A stretch of 64,000 nucleotides of DNA from Halorubrum vacuolatum (GCF_900188065.1 NZ_FZNQ01000004.1:124001-188000), one strand, 5' to 3'. Shown: positions 1 to 7,184, counted from the first letter of the stretch. Notes: generated by a model not told the origin, from the letters alone. Made by a program: numbers and translations.

Positions 1-793
1 CCCGCCAGCATGGACGGGTGACTCGGTAGAGTGTCGTCCGTAGCGTGTTTGCAGCTGGTCGACCATACTCGGTAGTGATCAGGGGTTGCCGCCCGTGCTC
101 GTCAGTCACATCGTGTCGATGATAGTCGATGTAATCCGCGATGTACTGCGCCGTCGGTTCGCTAATTCGATTCCACCGCGTTCCCTTTTCTTGATTCTTG
201 AGCGGAGTTCCGGTATCCGGTCGGTGAACGAAGTGGATGGCTGGTCCGTTCACGCGCGGGTGGGTTCCATCGAGATCAACGTCCCGAAGGTCGAGCCCCC
301 GAATGGCTCCCGTTCGTGCGCCCGTTTTCCAGAGCAACAGCAGAACGATGTGATCACGCGAGCCCGGCTGTGCGTGTTCGAGGTAGTCCAGAATTTCGAG
401 CACCCTGTCGGCTTCGAGAGTCGAATCGGAAACGTCCTCTCCGTTCGACATTCTCGGGAGAGCAACCTGTTCGTAGAGGGTCGCGGGGACCGCATCAATA
501 TCGGCGGCAAAACGAAGAAATCGACGAAGGGATGCGAGTTGGCTCTTGAGCGTAACCCGCTTGATTGGGTCACGCCCATCTCCATGTCCTTCGCGTCTCC
601 AGGTGCGGTAGCGGTAGAGATGTCTCCCAGTTAGGTCGTTCAGATCCTCGATATCGTGCTCGTCACAGAATTGAAGAAACGCAAGAAGTCGATGCTTTTC
701 AGCTCGACGAGTTGATTCCGCATGCTCGTCGCGCATGGCGCTATGGAACATCTCGACCGCATCTACCGGTGTGATGGGGTCGAGTTCACTCAT
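1..793 (-). CDS. Tyrosine recombinase / phage-type integrase (partial)
   Basis: The frame opens at an ATG at 793 and runs leftward off the window, so 264 codons are visible and the C-terminus is missing. Residues about 15-110 look like the helical core-binding domain of XerC/D-type integrases. The start of the catalytic domain follows, with the first conserved arginine in KTGARTGAIRGL (R160) and the basic beta-hairpin segment PLKNQEKGTRW (about 198-207). The HxxR box and the catalytic tyrosine would lie beyond base 1, so activity cannot be judged. It reads away from a divergent wHTH regulator at 961, the usual integrase/repressor arrangement of proviruses and integrative plasmids. Together with the tRNA-Arg gene at 5911 it suggests site-specific integration into a tRNA. 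The family call is firm; the att specificity is inferred. Confidence 0.85.
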   Translation of the reverse strand, partial: MSELDPITPVDAVEMFHSAMRDEHAESTRRAEKHRLLAFLQFCDEHDIEDLNDLTGRHLYRYRTWRREGHGDGRDPIKRVTLKSQLASLRRFLRFAADIDAVPATLYEQVALPRMSNGEDVSDSTLEADRVLEILDYLEHAQPGSRDHIVLLLLWKTGARTGAIRGLDLRDVDLDGTHPRVNGPAIHFVHRPDTGTPLKNQEKGTRWNRISEPTAQYIADYIDYHRHDVTDEHGRQPLITTEYGRPAANTLRTTLYRVTRPCWR

Positions 794-871
794 GTCCCCT
801 AGAGATACCGTTCGTGTCTACCGCTCCTTTCGCTGGCATATCATAACCGTAGGAGCCTTACCCAATAAAGA

Positions 872-887
872 TTTCCTAATTAGGAAA
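872..887. promoter_or_regulatory. Palindrome TTTCC-N6-GGAAA, copy 1 (candidate operator)
   Basis: A perfect inverted repeat TTTCC-TAATTA-GGAAA lies in the divergent interval between the integrase and the wHTH gene. The spacer is itself palindromic, so the whole 16 bp is symmetric. The same half-sites with the same 6-bp spacing recur at 912-927, with centres 40 bp apart, close to four helical turns. A binding site for the adjacent wHTH protein is inferred. Confidence 0.6.
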
Positions 888-911
888 TAACAAACAGAAC
901 TCTAAGATTGG

Positions 912-927
912 TTTCCCAGAAAGGAAA
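912..927. promoter_or_regulatory. Palindrome TTTCC-N6-GGAAA, copy 2 (candidate operator)
   Basis: Second copy of the inverted repeat, here TTTCC-CAGAAA-GGAAA, extended by one G-C pair on each side (911-928). It lies directly against the TATA-like stretch TATTATTAT at 931-939. A bound protein would therefore cover the BRE/TATA region of the wHTH gene, as expected for autoregulation. Confidence 0.6.
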
Positions 928-928
928 C

Positions 929-960
929 GGTATTATTATCTTCGAGTTATAACTGCGACT
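929..960 (+). promoter_or_regulatory. TATA promoter of the wHTH gene
   Basis: TATTATTAT at 931-939 is centred about 26 bases before the ATG at 961. This is the spacing expected when an archaeal transcript begins at or next to the start codon, so a leaderless mRNA is likely. No Shine-Dalgarno sequence is seen. Confidence 0.5.
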
Positions 961-1335
961 ATGAGTGATACTGAAGGGGAAGACGAAGTGGTGGAGGCCG
1001 ACGATCCATCAGACTTAGATTACAGTATTGATCTCTCTGGGGATGCTACACCGGTTATTAGTGGTAACCCTCCTGACTGGTTTACCGATGCAGATGCACA
1101 GATTCTATTCGTGATGTATACCGGGTTAGTTCTGACACCCTCGATAATTGCAGATAATACAGAGATCACACGTCAAACGGTAGGCAAGCGGTTGAATACA
1201 CTTCGAGCAGCAGGGTTCGTTGAAAAACTGGACCGAGGAAAGTATCAAATCACGCGAGATGGAGCGTTTGTTGTTTCCGGAGATCTAGAACTCTACGATA
1301 ACACCGATCGATCTCCCCCTGAAGAGTATCTGTAA
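961..1335 (+). CDS. Winged-helix DNA-binding protein (element repressor-like)
   Basis: A 124-residue acidic protein. After about 38 acidic, probably flexible residues comes one winged helix (about residues 40-110). The recognition-helix region reads TEITRQTVGKRLNTLRAAG and is followed by a wing with KLDRGKYQIT. This layout is typical of the small regulators of haloarchaeal proviruses and plasmids, such as PhiH1-repressor-like proteins. It diverges from the integrase, and two identical-geometry palindromes flank its promoter, so it probably represses itself and perhaps the integrase. The base composition is clearly less GC-rich than the chromosomal genes after 6 kb, in keeping with acquired DNA. 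The regulator call is good; the target is inferred. Confidence 0.75.
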   Translation: MSDTEGEDEVVEADDPSDLDYSIDLSGDATPVISGNPPDWFTDADAQILFVMYTGLVLTPSIIADNTEITRQTVGKRLNTLRAAGFVEKLDRGKYQITRDGAFVVSGDLELYDNTDRSPPEEYL

Positions 1336-1476
1336 AACCGGCTGACCGGCTCTACCAAAATTTAAAGAGTTGGTTTGTAATGAAAACTTACAACTACAAT
1401 TGATTCTCAAGAAATTCCTCATTTAGTGAACTATCTAACTTATACAGTTGAGTCGTGTTATTAAGAGACACAATCA

Positions 1477-2148
1477 ATGAAGGCAGTAATTCAGGGTGAG
1501 ATTCATGTTTCAAGTACGGATAGATGTCTCCTTGATTCTCGTTTAGATCAAAATGCAGACGCGTTATTTGTGGAGGCGAGAGAAGACCGTGTCGGGCCAG
1601 ATGGCTGGTCTGTAGGATATCTTTCTTTTTTGATCGGGATTCTCATTCTGTACTGGTTACAGGATGTCTTATCTAATGGACCCGGAATCAAAGAGAAAAC
1701 TAATCTGCCTATTCACGATGAGATCGATACACCTCTTCCGGAGCTGTATGCTGAGTTGCCCCAGAGTTGGATAGTTACGTTAGGGATACCCACCGCGATT
1801 ATTTTTGTTGCGGGATTGTTGATTCCATCTTTCCCAATTCCGTTTATCAACGAACCAGTGATTGTTGGTGTCATATTCACACTTTCAATGAGATTACTGA
1901 TGTTAATCTCGGCTATTTGTCTGTTCTCATTCGGCCTAATAATTCTTGAAGAAAAACGGATTGGAACCCGTGACCAACACATGGCAAGCGAGATCGACAG
2001 AATAGCTAGAGCGAAAGGGTACCAGACCGTGGTTGTTTCCTGTGGTGATGAACACATAGACCGACTTCCGGCACTTTTGGAAGAGAGAGGATGGGAGACT
2101 GAGGTCCACGAATCCGCGCACAATTGGGCTGCAAAGATCTCTCCCTGA
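1477..2148 (+). CDS. TraB/GumN-like membrane protein, short form
   Basis: A 223-residue protein whose two ends resemble the TraB (pheromone-shutdown/PrgY) family. The N-terminus has GEIHVSSTD and then ADALFVEAREDR, matching the family's GxxHVS and acidic 'VELxxxR' blocks. The C-terminus has RDQHMASEI and then TVVVSCGDEHIDRL, matching the 'ERDxxM' and 'VVGxGH' blocks. Between them lie hydrophobic stretches at about 48-66, 98-120 and 130-158, so three membrane spans are likely. This differs from usual TraB proteins, which are longer and carry their membrane spans after the catalytic-like core. A TATA-like ACTTATAC at about 1439-1446 precedes the ATG. It lies inside the integrated element, AT-rich like its neighbours. 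The role is unknown; a link to surface signalling or host interaction is only a guess. Confidence 0.5.
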   Translation: MKAVIQGEIHVSSTDRCLLDSRLDQNADALFVEAREDRVGPDGWSVGYLSFLIGILILYWLQDVLSNGPGIKEKTNLPIHDEIDTPLPELYAELPQSWIVTLGIPTAIIFVAGLLIPSFPIPFINEPVIVGVIFTLSMRLLMLISAICLFSFGLIILEEKRIGTRDQHMASEIDRIARAKGYQTVVVSCGDEHIDRLPALLEERGWETEVHESAHNWAAKISP

Positions 2149-2233
2149 TTGAATTATCGGCTCTGAATAGAGAGGCTGTAGTCACAGAGTAAGTGTAGTG
2201 TACAGCTGGTAACTTCGTATTATGAAGGCCCAG

Positions 2234-2650
2234 CTATACCCGCATCTCGATGGATCCCATCAAAAGCCGCATGTCAGCTTCAGCGACGTGCCAGCATTGA
2301 TCTTCACCGACGTAGATTGGCTGAATAGGGACATTACACATCTCACCCATTTGTGGGAGTATGTTTCGCCAGAACTGTCGGTAGAGTTCAAACGTCTCCG
2401 AGTCCATCATCCCAGTGCTCGCTGATTGGACGGTCGGTGCCATCTTCTTACCATGGGCAGCGTCGTGACACCTACGACAAAGGACTGTCTGATTACTCAT
2501 CAGGTTTGATCCACCTTGTCCCCTTGGGACGATGTGGTGGACATCTAGTACCGCTTCATGCTCTTCTACTCCACAGTTGGCGCAACGGTTCTCGCACCGT
2601 TCCCGAACGGCCATATTCGTAATTTTGTAGGCTTGTGTTGTCTTGCTCAT
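2234..2650 (-). CDS. HNH endonuclease
   Basis: A 138-residue protein with a complete HNH domain at residues 23-66. It has a CANC knuckle (C23, C26), the catalytic pair in DVHHIVPRGQGG (H38, H39), an asparagine in SNQTVLC (N53), a second knuckle CRRC (C58, C61) and H66. Such stand-alone HNH nucleases are common in phages, plasmids and homing elements and cut DNA using one metal ion. About 70 C-terminal residues follow with no domain I recognise. On its own strand a TATA-like AATTTATC lies about 40 bases upstream. It is convergent with the TraB-like gene. The nuclease fold is clear; the substrate is not known. Confidence 0.85.
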   Translation of the reverse strand: MSKTTQAYKITNMAVRERCENRCANCGVEEHEAVLDVHHIVPRGQGGSNLMSNQTVLCRRCHDAAHGKKMAPTVQSASTGMMDSETFELYRQFWRNILPQMGEMCNVPIQPIYVGEDQCWHVAEADMRLLMGSIEMRV

Positions 2651-2769
2651 ATGCGTGCTATGGGCACCGCTTTCGAACAGGACAAGAGATAAATTCGGGT
2701 GCTTCGTTGCCCCAAATGGCGTCTCCTGTCCGGCTGCACATCCACGGTCCGGGGATGCTTATCGGCTCA

Positions 2770-2800
2770 TGCGCCGAGATCCTTGATCTCCCTCGGCGCA
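2770..2800. other. Perfect 9-bp inverted repeat (stem-loop)
   Basis: TGCGCCGAG (2770-2778) and CTCGGCGCA (2792-2800) can form a strong hairpin in the 300-bp gap between the HNH gene and the next gene. No T-run follows, so terminator function is uncertain. The rest of the gap shows nothing I recognise apart from the TATA-like ATTATTATAT at 2911-2920. Confidence 0.4.
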
Positions 2801-2955
2801 CGATCTAGATTGAGAGAGTAGTCACTTCCGGGATGATACTCTCTGCGGCTCTCAAACTCAACTTCGTCCGTCTTTTTCAGCACCGAACTGCATCTGGAAA
2901 GATGAGAGGTATTATTATATACTTACTGGACAAAACGTACAGATATACAAAATGT

Positions 2956-3396
2956 ATGATTCGTAGAGAACCTTCGGAGGTTCATTGGGATGAGCTGGAG
3001 ATCGAACATGTGTATATCGATGATACTGAGGTCTATGGGGAAAAGCGGATACCACGTGAGACAGAGCACACCACGTTCTATGACGAACCCACAAATAGAA
3101 CCTACGTAATAAAGTGTAACTCTGGAGAAATATTTGAATTTAGTGGCGGAACAGCATCTGAGAATGAAAGAAGGGCGGATGTATTCATGACTCTTTGGCT
3201 TCGTACTGGTGGATTTAAAATAGGAGACAACCAGACAATGGTACCGGCGCAGATAGCTGCACTAGGGAAACCCTCAATCGCAGCCTACCTAGACGTGACC
3301 CAAGAACTCGACCGAAATAGGATTGGCGAGTTATTGCGTATTAGCAAAGGAACTGTTGAGCAATACATCTCAAAAGTTAGGCGTGGACATCGATGA
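2956..3396 (+). CDS. Small protein with C-terminal helix-turn-helix, function unknown
   Basis: I place the start at the ATG at 2956 (MIRREPSEVHW, 146 residues). The frame is open back to 2833, but a TATA-like ATTATTATAT at 2911-2920 puts the likely transcript start near 2944, so the longer form would not be transcribed from it. The N-terminal two thirds is acidic with several predicted beta strands and no known domain. The last 45 residues contain IGELLRISKGTVEQYISK, a helix-turn-helix like sigma region 4 or a small phage regulator. It lies inside the integrated element and has AT-rich codon use. It could control the element's copy number or gene expression; this is inference. Confidence 0.55.
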   Translation: MIRREPSEVHWDELEIEHVYIDDTEVYGEKRIPRETEHTTFYDEPTNRTYVIKCNSGEIFEFSGGTASENERRADVFMTLWLRTGGFKIGDNQTMVPAQIAALGKPSIAAYLDVTQELDRNRIGELLRISKGTVEQYISKVRRGHR

Positions 3397-3478
3397 ACAC
3401 CTCTGTCTTATTGATTAGGTTATGATCGATTAAAATCAGTGTCTCGGATTTATCACGTCGCTTCTGTCATACTTGACC

Positions 3479-4038
3479 GGCTCTGTTGAAATCCTTCAGA
3501 CTTGATACGATCTGCGTGCTGAATACGGAGCGCGAATGCACCACGAGTTGAAGCTCGATCTCGAAGAGTAATGGGCGGTCAATACAGGGAACTCAGCAAG
3601 CGGAGGCGATCTTGACGCTATGAACTCCTGATCAGAATCGACTGCTCAATATAAATACTTAGACGGCGTCATTTATCCCAATGGTTGGGTGTTTCTCGTG
3701 AGTATACGGCGAAGGCTCGTCGTTTCAGGATGTCTTGGGATGATCTGTGGTGGGCTAGGCTGGCTCGTCTTCACCATCCTTCTGCTTGAGCATCCTGCCG
3801 CAGCATTCGCCCCCCAGCAACCTTTGCTATGGATCGGTCTCTTCGGATTCTTGTTTGCCGTGAGTCAAGCTATTGATGAGAAGCTCGGACACCGACATGG
3901 TGATCAATAAGCACTCTTCAGCGATCAGTTAATTCAGCACTGATTGTTCGGAAGCAACGGACCGCCCGTGCTGCATACGTCCTCTGTATCTCGCACGGCG
4001 CCCGAAACCTATCAACAGTTGAGGATTTCAACAGAGCC
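3479..4038. mobile_element. 560-bp MITE with IS6-like terminal inverted repeats
   Basis: The ends are perfect 17-bp inverted repeats, GGCTCTGTTGAAATCCT at 3479-3495 and its complement at 4022-4038, with weaker pairing for about 12 bases further inward (shared TTGATA). The sequence resembles the ends of haloarchaeal IS6-family elements (ISH14/ISH15 type) and is flanked by the 8-bp duplication. There is no transposase frame: the interior holds only one 73-codon frame for a membrane protein. It is therefore a non-autonomous element needing a transposase in trans. It inserted 14 bp downstream of the rep stop codon without breaking a gene. Confidence 0.8.
3689..3910 (+). CDS. Small membrane protein carried inside the MITE
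   Basis: The frame starts at GTG 3689, with another in-frame GTG at 3698. Its 73 residues carry a basic N-terminus and two hydrophobic spans (about 10-33 and 46-60) and end in a charged tail. TATAAATA at 3650-3657 fits a transcript start near 3681, where an ATG opens a six-codon frame whose TGA overlaps the GTG at 3698. Start choice is therefore uncertain, and a frameshift in an older gene is possible. It is unrelated to IS6 transposases and would be passenger DNA. I recognise no family. Confidence 0.4.
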   Translation: MFLVSIRRRLVVSGCLGMICGGLGWLVFTILLLEHPAAAFAPQQPLLWIGLFGFLFAVSQAIDEKLGHRHGDQ

Positions 4039-4059
4039 ACTTGACCAACTTCAGCAGAG

Positions 4060-5394
4060 TTACCGGAATGTATTAAGATGGGCATCTGTAGTACGACAAA
4101 CAGGGCGGTCTGATGGTTGGTAATTCGGAGGATCAAGATGCTCTGCTCCCTCTATTTTTTGATATTGAACCGCACTCCGTTGGATATCGAATATCGTCTC
4201 CCCGTCCCGATCCACACGGCCGATCCCCTCTAATGACCACCCTTCGTTGACGATCTCCACCGGCTTTTCATCGGTTTCTGGAGTAGCGTCTGTTTCCGGA
4301 TCGAACGAAGGGTTCGGGATAGCAACCGCCTCTACATCACTCTCTTCAGCATCAAACTCCCGGTCAATCAACTCGTTTGCACCCGTCGAGAAGCGAACCA
4401 TTTGGGTACCAGTCGCCCAGCAGGATGCTCGGAAGATCAGCTCATCTACGTTCCTATCGAATAGCTCCTCTCCGTACGATCCAATGTACTCACCGATGTA
4501 GGATCCCAGATTTCCTACGTCCTCATACTGCTCGTATTCTTCGGGGGATAGATCTGTATCGACACGCCGAACGGAGATCGGACGATTGTCTGGATCAGGA
4601 CTGTAGTAGTCATGTGCGTCCCGATGGGCAATATCGCAGACCCGAAGATGCGCATCGATAGCTGGATGGAAATCGGATTCATCGATCGCTCCGTCGACGA
4701 AAATCGCGATGTGGATATGCCCGTACCCGGTTTTGTGATGCTCAGCAACCAGAGCGTATTCCCACTCCTTACCGCTTAACGAATCGTATAGAGCGTGATA
4801 GACACCACGCCCTTCGTCAGGACGGAACGAGTTGACGACATCACGGAGATGATCGGCTGGACATCTCCACCCACCGCTTCCGTTGCGCGATGAGCCCGAT
4901 AGGGTGAGCATCGCGACATGAAGATCATCGTATTCAGCCGTGATCTGTCGTTCGAGGGCTTTGATGCGAGCATAGTATTTATCACCGTAATTCGGCTGGT
5001 GAGAGTTCGTTAGCGGTGCGCGGACCCGCTCCCCATCGGGCGATTTGAACACACGATGGGCAGAGCGGTATCCATTGTACCAGGTGAGGAACGCCCGAAG
5101 CGTATTACTCCAGGTCGCAGAGCGGAATCCGTTGTCACCGTACTTTTCGACGGTCGCCTCTTCGCGAATTGATGTACCCTCCCGGACGGAGATGGGCCGG
5201 TTAGCCCGTTTGGGCATCTGGTCGATGAATTTATCGACAATTCTGTTCTTCTGTTTCCAGTAGTGCCTTCGTGAAGACGGTACATCGCCCGTCTCACCGC
5301 CCTCAGTGTTCGATGTACAGTTAGTCTTGGAAGGCCGAGAGCGCGACTCCCAATCTGGTGCGTGCGGACCCGTGATTGAGGTGGGATTACTCAC
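4060..5394 (-). CDS. HUH-family rolling-circle replication initiator (Rep)
   Basis: I choose the GTG at 5394 (444 residues). The frame stays open to 5565, but the extra N-terminus is Arg/Pro/Ala-rich and out of character. The metal-binding HUH motif is GYGHIHIAIF (H226, H228). The tyrosine motif is YIGEYIGSY, with Y299 and Y303 spaced as in two-tyrosine Rep proteins. Such enzymes nick the plus origin and attach covalently to the 5' end to start rolling-circle replication, as in haloarchaeal small plasmids and pleolipovirus-type elements. A C-terminal extension of about 90 residues is acidic, with no recognised domain. No capsid or spike gene is seen nearby, so an integrated plasmid or a stripped provirus is likely. 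The MITE lies just past the stop codon. Confidence 0.8.
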   Translation of the reverse strand: MSNPTSITGPHAPDWESRSRPSKTNCTSNTEGGETGDVPSSRRHYWKQKNRIVDKFIDQMPKRANRPISVREGTSIREEATVEKYGDNGFRSATWSNTLRAFLTWYNGYRSAHRVFKSPDGERVRAPLTNSHQPNYGDKYYARIKALERQITAEYDDLHVAMLTLSGSSRNGSGGWRCPADHLRDVVNSFRPDEGRGVYHALYDSLSGKEWEYALVAEHHKTGYGHIHIAIFVDGAIDESDFHPAIDAHLRVCDIAHRDAHDYYSPDPDNRPISVRRVDTDLSPEEYEQYEDVGNLGSYIGEYIGSYGEELFDRNVDELIFRASCWATGTQMVRFSTGANELIDREFDAEESDVEAVAIPNPSFDPETDATPETDEKPVEIVNEGWSLEGIGRVDRDGETIFDIQRSAVQYQKIEGAEHLDPPNYQPSDRPVCRTTDAHLNTFR

Positions 5395-5910
5395 AGCAAC
5401 CACCCCGCACCGCACCACGCATCCCCCCTCCCTTCGGTCGGGGGGGTGCGCGGCGGCTTCCGTTGCGTGGGGGCAAGCCCCACGGACGGCTGGTCGAGCC
5501 GGTGCGCGCGCCTCGGGGCACTCGGCGCGCGTTCCGGGGTGCTCGCTCCTAAAGGTCGCTCGCACCCGGGCAACCCGGCTCTCCCGTTCCGCCGCTCGGA
5601 GGCAAGGACGGGGAGCAAACGCAGGCCCGAGTCAACCCCCACAAGGGGGGCTGACTCTGACACGTCGAGAGCAATCGACCCATCTACTTCGGAAAGGGTG
5701 GGCCGGTGGGTGGGTGGGTACAACCAGTGTTGACCGTATGGTTCGGTAGGGAGAACACCGAAAACCGACCGCAGGCGCGGGGGAGCGTTCAACGACTTGA
5801 CGAACTCCAAAATGAGAGAGTCAGGTGTGGATTGAGAAACCCGTGATTCCGAGCGAGAGAGGTTCTGAGCCGTCGGTTTGAATAGAACCACTAAACCGAC
5901 GGTTTTCGTA
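5395..5910. other. GC-rich hairpin array upstream of rep, candidate replication origin
   Basis: About 500 bases have no convincing gene. They form a series of strong hairpins: CGCATCCCCCC/GGGGGGGTGCG (5418-5450), CGTGGGG/CCCCACG (5466-5484), an 8-bp pair around CGCGCGCC/GGCGCGCG (about 5508-5530), and CCCCC/GGGGG within GAGTCA...TGACTC (about 5631-5660). Frames on either strand here are low-complexity Arg/Pro/Gly and not protein-like. Because it lies directly upstream of a rolling-circle rep, a double-strand origin is the natural reading. A structured RNA is an alternative. I saw no RNase P or SRP RNA signatures. Confidence 0.4.
5870..5902 (-). terminator. Stem-loop just after tRNA-Arg
   Basis: CCGTCGGTTT (5870-5879) pairs perfectly with AAACCGACGG (5893-5902). 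On the tRNA strand this hairpin begins 9 bases after the tRNA 3' end and may end transcription. It could equally be part of the integration (att) arm, since it lies on the element side of the junction. Confidence 0.4.
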
Positions 5911-5985
5911 CGAGCACGATGGGATTCGAACCCACGACCATCGGATTAGAAGTCCGACGCTCTATCCTGGCTGAGCTACGTGCCC
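5911..5985 (-). tRNA. tRNA-Arg (anticodon TCT)
   Basis: The complement gives a full cloverleaf: acceptor GGGCACG/CGTGCTC with discriminator G, D arm with GCTCAGC, anticodon loop CTTCTAA with TCT, and T loop TTCGAAT. It reads AGA. No CCA is encoded and no intron is seen. Its 3' end faces the integrated element (positions below 5911), the usual polarity for tyrosine-integrase insertion, so the intact gene here would be one att junction. No displaced copy of its 3' end is present in 1-5900, so the other junction lies outside the window. Confidence 0.95.
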
Positions 5986-6111
5986 TCGTGAGGTGAAAAG
6001 CGACCGTCGCTTAAAAACGACCGTGATTCGTGCCTCGATCGGTTATAAATCGTCGCGGCCGTCGCCGGCCCAACAGCAGACATAAGTCCGTCACGGGGGT
6101 AGCCGCGGGTG

Positions 6112-6741
6112 ATGAACGTCTACGGAACCGTCGGCCTCCCCGGCAGCGGCAAGGGGGAGGCGGCGAACGTGGCCGAGGCGGCCGGCGTCCCCGTCGTCGT
6201 CATGGGCGACGTGATCCGCGAGGAGTGCCGACGACGCGGCCTCGACCCGGCCGAACACCACGGCCGTATCGCGGGCGTCCTCCGCGAGGAGGAGGGCGAC
6301 GACGCCATCGCCGCCCGAACCCTCCCGCGCATCCGCGAGGCGGCCGCCGAGGGCGACGCCGACGCCGTCCTCGTCGACGGCCTGCGATCGACCGTCGAGT
6401 TGGCGCGCTTCCGGGAGGCCTTCGGCGACGACTTCACGCTCGTGGCGATCCACGCGCCCTTCGACCTCCGCGCCGAGCGCCTCGGCGACCGCGGCCGCGA
6501 CGCCTCCGATTCGAACCTCGAAGCGCTCCGCGAGCGCGACGCCCGCGAACTCGATCTGGGCCTCGGCGAGACGCTCGACCGCGCCGACGTCGAGATCGAC
6601 AACACCGGCACGCTCGCGGAGTTCCGCACCCGGATCCGCGAGCTGCTGGGCGTCGAGCCCGACGACCACGCGGACCCCGACGACTCCGCGGAGACTGCGG
6701 ATGCCACGGAAACCGCGGACGCCGGAGGTGAGTCGGCGTGA
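6112..6741 (+). CDS. UPF0200 family P-loop nucleotide kinase-like protein
   Basis: A 209-residue protein from the ATG at 6112, with a GTG one codon earlier. The Walker A motif is GLPGSGKGEAA near residue 8, followed by an adenylate-kinase-like layout: MGDVIREEC, DAVLVDGLRS as the Walker B-like strand, and a lid region. The family is conserved in archaea and related to dephospho-CoA and adenylate kinases, with no settled substrate. The last 25 residues are an acidic Asp/Ala/Thr tail. The stop overlaps the start of the next gene by 4 bases (GTGA), so the two are translationally coupled. Confidence 0.8.
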   Translation: MNVYGTVGLPGSGKGEAANVAEAAGVPVVVMGDVIREECRRRGLDPAEHHGRIAGVLREEEGDDAIAARTLPRIREAAAEGDADAVLVDGLRSTVELARFREAFGDDFTLVAIHAPFDLRAERLGDRGRDASDSNLEALRERDARELDLGLGETLDRADVEIDNTGTLAEFRTRIRELLGVEPDDHADPDDSAETADATETADAGGESA

Positions 6742-7184
6742 TCTACAGCGTCGACGTACGGATCGAGACGCCCGTCCGCGACACGGAGGTGACCGATCGG
6801 GTGATGGACGCGGTACGGAACGTCTTCGCGGACGCCGATTTAGTCCATTCGGACGGCCGACTCGTCGCGGAGACCCACACCCTTGACGGCTTCTCCGACG
6901 TGCTTCACGAACAGGAGATCCTCGACACCGCCCGTGGCGTGTTCCGGGAGAACGCCACCGACGAGGGCTTTCACTTCTCGTTGAAAAAGCAGGCGGCCTT
7001 CGAGGGGACGGTCAACTTCGCGGTCGGCGAGCCGGACGAACTGGGCGACATCGAGGTGACCGTCCGGGTGCGAGAACCCTCGGTCGCCGAGTTCATCGAC
7101 TACGTCGCCCCCGAGACCGACGAGGGCCAGCCCGTCGACCCCGTCCGCGAGTACGGCGACCGATTCGACCCGGCCGATTACTGA
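6738..7184 (+). CDS. UPF0201-type RNA-binding domain protein
   Basis: A 148-residue protein from a GTG at 6738 that overlaps the upstream stop. The alpha/beta pattern (IYSVDVRIETPVRDTEV early, then a FHFSLKKQAAFEGTVNFAV core) matches the archaeal UPF0201 / exosome-associated RNA-binding family, related to the L5-like fold. Its partner UPF0200 lies directly upstream, a pairing found in many haloarchaea. The C-terminus, REYGDRFDPADY, is conserved-looking and acidic. Nucleic-acid binding is likely; the actual target is unknown. Confidence 0.7.
   Translation: MIYSVDVRIETPVRDTEVTDRVMDAVRNVFADADLVHSDGRLVAETHTLDGFSDVLHEQEILDTARGVFRENATDEGFHFSLKKQAAFEGTVNFAVGEPDELGDIEVTVRVREPSVAEFIDYVAPETDEGQPVDPVREYGDRFDPADY

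Larger units (their letters stand above)
3471..4046. repeat. 8-bp target-site duplication ACTTGACC flanking the MITE
   Basis: ACTTGACC occurs at 3471-3478, directly before the left inverted repeat, and again at 4039-4046, directly after the right one. Eight bases is the duplication length known for IS6-family transposition. A perfect copy means a recent insertion. Confidence 0.85.

Noticed and set aside
86-634. 182-codon plus-strand frame
   Set aside because: It is the antisense shadow of the integrase gene on the minus strand, which gives a clear recombinase sequence.
2222-2425. Plus-strand frame over the HNH gene
   Set aside because: Antisense to a well-supported HNH nuclease; the sequence has no domain character.
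5306-5891. Several overlapping frames in the GC-rich hairpin region
   Set aside because: All are low-complexity Arg/Pro/Gly/Ala translations of hairpin DNA; no conserved motif and no promoter fit.
5395-5910. RNase P RNA or SRP RNA
   Set aside because: Strong hairpins, but the conserved sequence marks of either RNA are not seen on either strand.
6030-6731. 233-codon frame overlapping the UPF0200 gene
   Set aside because: Very Arg-rich out-of-frame product typical of high-GC shadows; the kinase-like frame is clearly real.
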